Below, piece after piece: positions 1-4,714 of a stretch of 5,212 nucleotides of DNA (positions are counted from its first letter, which is position 1; each line of letters opens with the position of its first letter). The notes beneath the pieces are model-generated. The model did not search any database. It was not told the DNA's origin and saw only the letters and a list, made by a program, of their open reading frames with translations. The DNA lies in NCBI GenBank assembly GCA_023249165.1, contig JAHFDE010000144.1:1-5212 (forward strand). The letters are read 5' to 3'. A program made the position numbers and the translations under genes. Source of the stretch: Candidatus Methylomirabilota bacterium. GTDB taxonomy: Bacteria > Methylomirabilota > Methylomirabilia > Methylomirabilales > CSP1-5.

Positions 1-91
1 TCTGCTTCAAGGGGACGTAGCCCTCGATCACCTCCACGATGTTCGAGGTCCTGAGCACCTGATCAATCACTTCCTCGGGGATAAACGCCAT
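1..91 (-). CDS. dnaG: DNA primase DnaG, N-terminal fragment (runs off the left edge)
   Basis: Thirty codons are visible, reading from the ATG at 91 off the left edge. The peptide begins MAFIPEEVIDQVLRTSNIVE and continues with a segment ending GYVPLKQ. This matches the usual start of bacterial DnaG: an Ile-Pro motif, a helix with a (T/S)-(D/N)-IV core, then a V-x-LKxxG-type stretch just before the CHC2 zinc finger. The zinc finger itself lies outside the window. DnaG makes the RNA primers for replication and works with the replicative helicase. A GAGG sequence ends about 6 bases before the ATG and supports this start. Downstream of rpsU, yqeY and mutS2 is where dnaG belongs in the macromolecular synthesis operon, often followed by rpoD, which would lie beyond position 1. 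The identification rests on a short fragment plus context. Confidence 0.88.
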   Translation of the reverse strand, partial: MAFIPEEVIDQVLRTSNIVEVIEGYVPLKQ

Positions 92-136
92 AGGGGACCT
101 CGACGGCCTCTCCCGCACCTAGTGCTTCGGTTCGCA

Positions 137-168
137 AATACGATTACGTATTCTGCCGAATTACATCA
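137..168 (-). promoter_or_regulatory. Candidate dnaG promoter (extended -10) with adjacent small palindrome
   Basis: On the minus strand, TGATGTAAT at 168-160 resembles an extended -10 element (TGn plus a hexamer matching TATAAT at five of six positions). No good -35 is seen at 16-18 bases. Directly downstream, at 152-137, lies the inverted repeat AATACG-TAAT-CGTATT (6-base arms, 4-base loop), where the transcript would start. It could be an operator, a 5' hairpin or chance. The block is AT-rich against GC-rich surroundings and lies about 60 bases before the dnaG ATG. The promoter call is an inference from consensus only. Confidence 0.35.
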
Positions 169-188
169 GAGGCACTGCTCACTCAGCA

Positions 189-301
189 CTAGTCCTGAGG
201 GCTTCGACTGAGCGGTTCGACCGCCCTGAGCTGCTCACCGCCGAAGGGCTCAGCCGAAGTCTAAATAAGTTCGTCACCGAACTTATGAATCGAAGGACTA
301 G
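189..301. repeat. Nested palindromic intergenic repeat element (REP/MITE-like)
   Basis: This 113-base segment fills most of the mutS2-dnaG gap. It is bounded by a perfect 7-base inverted pair, CTAGTCC at 189-195 and GGACTAG at 295-301. Inside is a larger palindrome: CTTCGACTGAGC at 202-213 against GCTCAGCCGAAG at 248-259, with one mismatch in 12. The interior is rich in TTCGA/CTGAG/CCGAAGG words. The left terminus reads CTAGTCC, seven bases, then TTCGA; the right terminus in reverse complement reads CTAGTCC directly followed by TTCGA. TTCGAC/GCTCAG-type palindromes are commonly scattered between genes in GC-rich environmental bacteria. No clear target-site duplication is visible and no protein is encoded. 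Other copies would have to be found elsewhere in the genome. Confidence 0.6.
265..286. other. Perfect stem-loop downstream of mutS2
   Basis: ATAAGTTCG at 265-273 and CGAACTTAT at 278-286 form a perfect 9-base stem with a 4-base loop. It lies about 33 bases after the mutS2 stop and inside the larger repeat element. On the minus strand the stem is followed by only a short TTTA, so it is at best a weak terminator or 3'-end stabiliser. The arms are AT-richer than the surrounding repeat. Confidence 0.5.
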
Positions 302-319
302 CCGGGCAGAGGTTCCTCC

Positions 320-2710
320 TCATCGATCCTGGAGCACCGCGATGGTCGCGCCGCTCCCCCCTTGATTCACTTCGGCGAGGTGAAAGGCCTCCACCAGGGG
401 ATGGCTCGCCAGATAGGTATGTACCGCTTTCCGGAGAATCCCCGTCCCCTTGCCATGAATCACCCGAACCTGCCGTACCCCCTCGACAAAGGCCCCATCC
501 AGATACTTCTCCAGGCGCCGGGTGGCCTCCTCGACGGTACAACCGACCAGGTTGATCTCCGGGGAGACAGACTGGGTCTTTTCGACGAAGAGCGGCACCT
601 CTCCCCGAGGCGGTGGAGGAGAGCTGAGCACGCTGAGGGCTGAGACCGGCAGATGTACCCTGCCGATTTTCAGCTCAACCTCTACGGTCCCCTGGCCAGA
701 GACTTCGGTCAGGACCCGCCCGTGCTGCTCGTGGCCGGCCACGCTCACCCATTGCCCGGGCCGAATCTCGCCGCCCACCCGAGGTCCGTTGGCCGGCGGT
801 GCTTCGTTCGCCTCGACCTTCCCCCTCAAGGCCTCAAGCCCCTGATAAAAGGCCCGGACCTCCGGGGGCCGAGCCCCCTGCTCGCGGAGTGCTCGAATCA
901 GCCCCTCCCCCTGCTGCCGGAGTTCGGCGAGGAGCTGCCGCGCCTCCTCCCGCGCCCGGTGCCTCAGGGTGCTCATTCCCTCGCGAAGCCGCACCACAAG
1001 CTCCTCCGCTTCTCGCGTGAGGATCGAGGTCCGCTGGACCTCTTCCTGAAGCCGCGCCCTGAGTTCGTCCACCTGCCGTCGGTCCACCTCGAGGGCCTCG
1101 ATGAGGGAGTGCGCCTTGTGGTGCCCCTCGGGGAGGGCCTCGCGTGCCTGTTCCAAGATCGGCCCCGGCAGACCGAGGCGTCCAGCAATCTCCAGCCCGT
1201 AGCTCTGGCCCGGAAGACCCAGCCGGATGGAGTACCGTGGCATCAGACGCTCTCGATCGAACTCGACACTGGCAATCTCCACGCCGGGGGTGAGGGCGGC
1301 ATACGCCTTCACCGCCTCCAGATGGGTCGTGGCGATTACCGAAGCCCCTCGCTGTCGGAGGGCCTCGAGAATGGCGATACCGAGGGCGGCCCCCTCCGAG
1401 GGATCGGTCCCGGCCCCGAGCTCATCGAGGAGGATCAGGGTCGCGGGGCCGGCCCGTGCCAGGATCTTGACGATCTGGCTCATGTGGGAGGAGAAAGTGC
1501 TCAGGCTTTCTGCAATACTCTGCTCATCCCCGATGTCGGCGAAGACCGCGCGGTAACACGGCACCTGGCTGTCTGGAGAGGCCGGGATCGGGAGACCCGA
1601 CAAGGTCATGAGGGTGAGCAGCCCAGCGGTCTTGAGTGCGACCGTCTTTCCCCCCGTATTCGGTCCGGAAATGACGACCACGGCGAAGGCACCGCCCACT
1701 TCGAGGTCAATGGGGACCGCACCCCCCGCTGCCTCAGTGCCGTCCTCATCGGGCACCTGTTCGGGGGCAGGACTGAGCACCAGGAAGGGATGGCGGGCCT
1801 GACGCAGGATCAGGCGAGGTTCTTCAGTCACGCGAGGGATTCCAGCCCGCAGGCGTACCGCCAGACGCCCCTTGGCGATCAGAAGATCCAGATCGCCCAC
1901 ACGCTCCAGCACTGCCCCGATACGCTCTGCGTTCCGCCCGACCTCACCCGTCAGGGACCGGAGGACCTTGCTCACCTCCTCTTCTTCCCGGCGGAGGAGC
2001 ATCCGGAGACGGTTGTTCATCTCCACCACCGGGGTCGGCTCCAGAAAAATCGTGAGCCCGCTCCCCGACTGATCCTGGACGATCCCCCGGATCCGGCCCT
2101 TCGCAGAGGCCTTCACCGGGATCACGTATCGATCGTTGCGCACCGTGATGATGGGTTCGGCCAGGGCCGGCTGGGTGGTCGGGGAGGCAAGCATGCGCTC
2201 GAGCTTCGCCACAATGGCCTCCCGCAGGGCGCGAAGCTCTCGCCGAACCCGGTGAAGTCCCGGACTGGCCGCGTCCGAAACCTCCCCCTCTGGCGTAATC
2301 GCCTCTGCGATCACGGTGCAGAGGGCCTCGGGGGGAACGAGACCGCTCGCCCGCTTCCAGAGGAGCGGCGCCGTTTCCCTCTCTCGATGGAAAAAAGCCC
2401 TGAGAAGACGGGCCGCCTGGAGCGTCTCGTAGATCTGCCAGAGGGAGCGCGGATCGAGCGAGGCCCCCTCGACCCTTGCCTGGATCAGATGAGGGCGGAT
2501 ATCGGCCACCCCGGCGAAAGAAGGCTCCTCGCCCCGCTCGAGGAGCGCCTGTGCCTCCGCCGCTTCGGTCAGCGCCTCCCGCACATGCTTCACATCCTGA
2601 AGCGGCCCAAGGCAACCCGCGCGTTCCTTGCCGAGGGGAGTGACCGCCCCCTCCTGGAGAGCATCGAGGATGCCGGCAAACTCTAACCCGCTGCGGGAGC
2701 GTTCATCCAT
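320..2710 (-). CDS. mutS2: MutS2 family protein (ATPase with Smr domain)
   Basis: 796 residues, the usual MutS2 length. Order: core/lever region about 1-300 with the conserved PIITVRNDRYVIPVKA block at 185-201 and a QDQSGSGLTIFLEP segment at 212-225; ATPase domain with Walker A GPNTGGKT at 349-356, the MutS-type DIGDEQSI...STFSSHM region at 392-410, Walker B LILLDELGAGTDPSEGAA at 425-442 and TTHLEAVKAYA at 461-471; a charged coiled coil about 519-612; a KOW-like segment about 646-695; and a C-terminal Smr domain about 717-796 with HGKGTG at 752-757. MutS2 proteins lack the mismatch-recognition domain of MutS; they are linked to suppression of recombination and, in some bacteria, to splitting collided ribosomes. 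The usual Smr LDxRG motif reads INLVG (719-723). The ATG has only a close, weak GGTGAG before it, but no other in-frame start is seen. A terminator lies just upstream. Confidence 0.97.
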   Translation of the reverse strand: MDERSRSGLEFAGILDALQEGAVTPLGKERAGCLGPLQDVKHVREALTEAAEAQALLERGEEPSFAGVADIRPHLIQARVEGASLDPRSLWQIYETLQAARLLRAFFHRERETAPLLWKRASGLVPPEALCTVIAEAITPEGEVSDAASPGLHRVRRELRALREAIVAKLERMLASPTTQPALAEPIITVRNDRYVIPVKASAKGRIRGIVQDQSGSGLTIFLEPTPVVEMNNRLRMLLRREEEEVSKVLRSLTGEVGRNAERIGAVLERVGDLDLLIAKGRLAVRLRAGIPRVTEEPRLILRQARHPFLVLSPAPEQVPDEDGTEAAGGAVPIDLEVGGAFAVVVISGPNTGGKTVALKTAGLLTLMTLSGLPIPASPDSQVPCYRAVFADIGDEQSIAESLSTFSSHMSQIVKILARAGPATLILLDELGAGTDPSEGAALGIAILEALRQRGASVIATTHLEAVKAYAALTPGVEIASVEFDRERLMPRYSIRLGLPGQSYGLEIAGRLGLPGPILEQAREALPEGHHKAHSLIEALEVDRRQVDELRARLQEEVQRTSILTREAEELVVRLREGMSTLRHRAREEARQLLAELRQQGEGLIRALREQGARPPEVRAFYQGLEALRGKVEANEAPPANGPRVGGEIRPGQWVSVAGHEQHGRVLTEVSGQGTVEVELKIGRVHLPVSALSVLSSPPPPRGEVPLFVEKTQSVSPEINLVGCTVEEATRRLEKYLDGAFVEGVRQVRVIHGKGTGILRKAVHTYLASHPLVEAFHLAEVNQGGSGATIAVLQDR

Positions 2711-2726
2711 CTCACCACACGCTCGG

Positions 2727-2761
2727 AAAAAATCGAGGGACCCCGTGCTGGGTCCCTCGAT
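2727..2761 (-). terminator. Strong intrinsic terminator after yqeY
   Basis: The arms at 2732-2743 and 2750-2761 pair perfectly over 12 bases (core TCGAGGGACCC), with a 6-base loop. On the minus strand the stem is followed by six T residues (2732-2727). This is a textbook Rho-independent terminator acting on leftward transcription from rpsU-yqeY. It is only 16 bases from the mutS2 ATG, so mutS2 must be reached by read-through or from a start site very close to or inside the hairpin. Confidence 0.92.
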
Positions 2762-2794
2762 CTCCGTGATGCCTGCCGCCCCGTCCTGGATGCC

Positions 2795-3247
2795 TCATCC
2801 TTCCCCCGAAAGCTCCTGCCGCACCAGTTGGCTGACCACCTTTCCGTCAGCGCGCCCGGCCAGCTGAGCCATCAGGTGGCTCATCACCTTTCCCATCTCC
2901 TTGACCGATCTGGCTCCCGTCGCGGCAATGGCCTCCCGCACCTTGGTCGACAGCTCTTCGGGAGAGATCGCCTGAGGCAGGAATTTTTCGAGGATCTGCA
3001 GCTCCGCCTCTTCCTTGCGGGCGAGATCCTCCCGCTTTCCTTGACGGAACTGCTGGATCGCTTCGCGCCGCTGGTTACATTCCTTGACGATGACCTGTAG
3101 GATTTCGGGCTCGCCGAGCTGCCCCCGTCTTTCCACCTCGCGGTTCTTGACGGCGGTGAGCAGCAAGCGAAGGGTCGAGGCCTCCACCTTCCGACCGGCC
3201 TTCAAGGCTGCCTGAAGTTCCCGGTGGAGGCGGTCCGTGAAGTCCAT
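2795..3247 (-). CDS. yqeY: YqeY family protein (GatB/YqeY domain)
   Basis: 150 residues, normal for stand-alone YqeY proteins, which resemble the C-terminal tail domain of the GatB subunit of the tRNA-dependent amidotransferase. Supporting features: the N-terminal helix with LRLLLTAVKN at 26-35, a central KEC.QRREAI..F..G.R.DL...E..EL..L..FLP pattern at 55-91, and the C-terminal MGKVM (118-122) with GRADGKVVSQLVRQEL (131-146). The precise cellular role of stand-alone YqeY is not established; a link to tRNA or translation is inferred from the GatB homology and constant pairing with rpsU. The ATG lies one base after the rpsU stop (TAG-G-ATG), and its AGGGGTAGG ribosome-binding region sits inside the last rpsU codons, so translation is probably coupled. 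The gene ends before a strong terminator. Confidence 0.95.
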   Translation of the reverse strand: MDFTDRLHRELQAALKAGRKVEASTLRLLLTAVKNREVERRGQLGEPEILQVIVKECNQRREAIQQFRQGKREDLARKEEAELQILEKFLPQAISPEELSTKVREAIAATGARSVKEMGKVMSHLMAQLAGRADGKVVSQLVRQELSGEG

Positions 3248-3248
3248 C

Positions 3249-3446
3249 CTACCCCTGCATTATGCGCATCTTCTTGAGCATCTTTTTCCGAGCGGCGAGA
3301 GCCTTCTTCTTCCGACGGACGCTGGGCTTTTCATAATGCTGCCGCTTCCGCATCTCGGAAAGCACCCCAGCCTTCTCCACCTGCTTCTTGAAACGCCGGA
3401 GCGCGCTTTCGAAGCTCTCGTCTTCCCGGACGAGTACGGTCGTCAC
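3249..3446 (-). CDS. rpsU: 30S ribosomal protein S21
   Basis: 65 residues, very basic, typical length. The sequence follows S21 closely: [20 protein letters not shown] at the N-terminus, then KKQVEKAG, a [18 protein letters not shown] core (residues 38-55) and a Lys/Arg-rich tail. S21 binds the 30S platform near the anti-Shine-Dalgarno end of 16S rRNA and helps initiation. The start is GTG at 3446, supported by a strong GAGGGGG (3461-3455) ending 8 bases upstream and by match to the family N-terminus. It heads a two-gene unit with yqeY and has its own promoter overlapping the hisIE end. The leader carries a short hairpin just before the ribosome-binding site. Confidence 0.97.
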   Translation of the reverse strand: MTTVLVREDESFESALRRFKKQVEKAGVLSEMRKRQHYEKPSVRRKKKALAARKKMLKKMRIMQG

Positions 3447-3464
3447 CGCTTACACCCCCTCACC

Positions 3465-3482
3465 GGTCTATTTCATGAGACC
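3465..3482 (-). promoter_or_regulatory. Hairpin in the rpsU leader, just before the ribosome-binding site
   Basis: On the minus strand GGTCT (3482-3478) and AGACC (3469-3465) form a perfect 5-base stem around an 8-base loop, ending 3 bases before the GAGGGGG ribosome-binding site. With a transcript start near 3508, it would sit in the middle of the roughly 60-base leader. It might tune S21 translation, but the stem is short and no known S21 leader motif is recognised. Confidence 0.35.
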
Positions 3483-3514
3483 TTTTCTTGGAAAGCAAAA
3501 TCATCTAAAATTTC

Positions 3515-3543
3515 AATCTAAATCATGCTTGCTTTCCTGTCAA
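3515..3543 (-). promoter_or_regulatory. Sigma70-type promoter for rpsU-yqeY, inside the 3' end of hisIE
   Basis: A perfect -35 box TTGACA at 3543-3538 is followed after exactly 17 bases by TAGATT at 3520-3515, a four-of-six match to TATAAT. The surrounding 60 bases are AT-rich in an otherwise GC-rich window. The -35 doubles as the Leu-Thr codons TTG ACA near the hisIE C-terminus, and the hisIE stop TGA (3525-3523) lies in the spacer. Predicted transcription starts near 3508, giving a leader of about 60 bases before the rpsU GTG. Confidence 0.75.
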
Positions 3544-4281
3544 TTTCTTTTTCGGCGCCCCCCCACGCCTCTTTGTGTCTTCTCCCCTCCTTTTCCCCAC
3601 CCGTGCCTGGAACTCCCCCCACAGCTGATCCAGCGTGATGCCGTATGCCCCGAGAAGGACCAGCGTGTGAAACCAGAGGTCAACCACCTCATGGACGATC
3701 GCCTGGCGCCGGCGCCCCTTGACACTCAAGAGGACCTCGGAGGCTTCCTCGGCGATCTTTTTGAGGATCTGCTCCTCCCCTTGCTGGAAGAGAGAGGCCA
3801 CGTACGAACCCGGCGGCCGCCGCTTCTTGCGCTCGAGAATGGTCCGGTAGACCGCGTCGAGGATATGAGAGGAGGGCCCGTAGACCGCCTTGGGCCGAAA
3901 GACCTGCTCCGTGACCGGGGCGGAGGAGCTGAGGTCCCTCTTCACGCGCCGGAAGAAACACGACCGATAGCCGAGATGACACGCGGCCGTCTGCTGGTTC
4001 ACCTGGAGGAGGAGGGCATCGCCGTCGCAGTCGAGGCGGATCTCTCCGACCCGCTGCACATGCCCCGACTCCTCCCCCTTCTTCCAGAGCCGACCCCGCG
4101 ACCGGCTGTAGTAGTGCGCGAAGCCGGTCTCGACGGTCTGTCGGAGGGCCTCCCGGTTCATATAGGCCATCATCAACACCTGGCCGGTCCTGGCATCCTG
4201 GGCGATGGCCGGGATCAGGCCATCCTTGTTAAACTTCAGCTTGCCAGGCCTTTTCGCCACAACAGCCTCTATTTGGTTCAC
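3523..4281 (-). CDS. hisIE: Bifunctional phosphoribosyl-AMP cyclohydrolase / phosphoribosyl-ATP pyrophosphatase HisIE
   Basis: 252 residues from the GTG at 4281. HisI domain about 14-112: LIPAIAQD at 22-29, [12 protein letters not shown] at 35-46, then DCDGD at 84-88 and [11 protein letters not shown] at 99-109, giving the metal-binding Asp cluster and the three zinc cysteines C85, C101 and C108. HisE domain about 138-228: [34 protein letters not shown], the EEASEV motif at 178-183 and DLWFH at 201-205. The fusion carries out steps 2 and 3 of histidine synthesis. The 4281 GTG lies in a heptamer repeat and lacks a ribosome-binding site; the in-frame GTG at 4260 has AGAGG five bases upstream and leaves the HisI domain intact, so it may be the real start. 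The last 25 residues are an unusual Lys/Arg-rich tail, which also contains the rpsU -35 box. Confidence 0.95.
   Translation of the reverse strand: MNQIEAVVAKRPGKLKFNKDGLIPAIAQDARTGQVLMMAYMNREALRQTVETGFAHYYSRSRGRLWKKGEESGHVQRVGEIRLDCDGDALLLQVNQQTAACHLGYRSCFFRRVKRDLSSSAPVTEQVFRPKAVYGPSSHILDAVYRTILERKKRRPPGSYVASLFQQGEEQILKKIAEEASEVLLSVKGRRRQAIVHEVVDLWFHTLVLLGAYGITLDQLWGEFQARVGKRRGEDTKRRGGAPKKKLTGKQA
4266..4270 (-). promoter_or_regulatory. Ribosome-binding site favouring a GTG start of hisIE at 4260
   Basis: AGAGG on the minus strand, five bases before the in-frame GTG at 4260-4258. The first in-frame GTG at 4281 has only repeat sequence upstream with no purine-rich site. Starting at 4260 shortens HisIE by seven residues and still leaves seven residues before the conserved LKF...GLIPAI region. 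Confidence 0.5.
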
Positions 4282-4305
4282 AGTTCACGGTTCGATGACC
4301 CGAAC
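4275..4305. repeat. Heptamer repeat cluster at the hisIE start
   Basis: On the plus strand three consecutive heptamers follow the pattern RGTTCRN: GGTTCAC (4275-4281), AGTTCAC (4282-4288) and GGTTCGA (4289-4295). An opposed CGAAC follows at 4301-4305 and pairs with GTTCG at 4290-4294. The same heptamer pattern and the same opposed arrangement make up the insertion in hisF at 5064-5132, so the two clusters look like members of one family. On the minus strand the heptamers read TGAAC and provide the GTG AAC at the annotated hisIE start. Confidence 0.7.
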
Positions 4306-4714
4306 TAACAAGAAGAAGAGCGCCTGAAGGCCCCGAGCGACATTGCCGGGAGCGGCGAGGCTCCCCGATCCGCTCCTCTTCTCCGGCGAGGGGGAAGGTC
4401 GACCGCGGAGGCCGGCGAAACCCGCGCCTCCGTCGAATGGGGTTCGATCGCGAGACGTATACGCTAAACCAGAGCCGTACCTTGCGCCGCACCACCGTCC
4501 GATAACTTCGTGGGTGTCCATCGCGATGTGCGAGACCCCCGGACGCGCAACACGCTCAAGCTGTTTCGCCAACGACGCGGAGGCCTTTCCCCGAGTCGTG
4601 CTCGCCTTCCTTGCACGGATCGTGAACACGGAGGGACCCAGGCCGTAAGCCGCCGAACAGGGTCGCCGCGAGAGGCCCGGAGCGAGGGGCCGAAGGCGCT
4701 GCTCCAATACATTC
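4282..4714. other. 433-base hisF-hisIE intergenic region, no credible gene
   Basis: hisF and hisI(E) are usually adjacent or overlapping, so a gap this long is unusual. Both strands are partly open, but every predicted peptide is Arg/Ser/Pro/Gly-rich, lacks a recognisable domain and lacks a convincing ribosome-binding site; open frames are expected by chance at this GC content. Structure is concentrated at 4348-4432, and a heptamer cluster lies at the hisIE side. A decayed gene, a dispersed repeat or a structured leader RNA are all possible. No known RNA family (tRNA, tmRNA, RNase P RNA, group II intron domain V) is recognised. Confidence 0.6.
4348..4432. other. Cluster of GC-rich stem-loops upstream of hisIE
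   Basis: CGGAGGC (4406-4412) pairs perfectly with GCCTCCG (4426-4432), with possible inner pairing GCG/CGC. GGAGCGG (4349-4355) pairs perfectly with CCGCTCC (4370-4376), while GGGAGC (4348-4353) could instead pair with GCTCCC (4360-4365). The last two stems exclude each other. Read on the minus strand these would lie 70-150 bases before hisIE. No T-run follows, so they are not simple terminators. Confidence 0.45.

Noticed and set aside
306..319. GGAGG directly after the mutS2 stop as a ribosome-binding site for a further small gene
   Set aside because: No start codon lies at a usable distance, and the region continues into the palindromic repeat.
653..2686. 677-codon open frame on the plus strand opposite mutS2
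   Set aside because: It is fully antisense to a clear MutS2 with all family motifs. Its peptide has no recognisable domain, and long antisense frames are expected in GC-rich genes.
3388..4308. 306-codon plus-strand open frame opposite hisIE and the rpsU start
   Set aside because: Antisense shadow of HisIE, with low-complexity acidic/proline peptide and no ribosome-binding site or domain.
4439..4465. tRNA T-arm-like GGTTCGATC
   Set aside because: The flanking bases do not form the 5-base T stem, and no acceptor or anticodon arm is found.
4455..4500. Group II intron domain V resemblance (GTACGGCTC on the minus strand)
   Set aside because: The matching GAGCCG half and the 34-base hairpin with its catalytic triad are missing.
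4343..4648. 101-codon plus-strand open frame in the hisF-hisIE gap
   Set aside because: It starts with TTG without a ribosome-binding site, overlaps strong hairpins and shows no family motif.
4674..4691. hisF terminator (GGCCC/GGGCC stem just after the stop)
   Set aside because: The stem is only five bases with no T-run on the minus strand.
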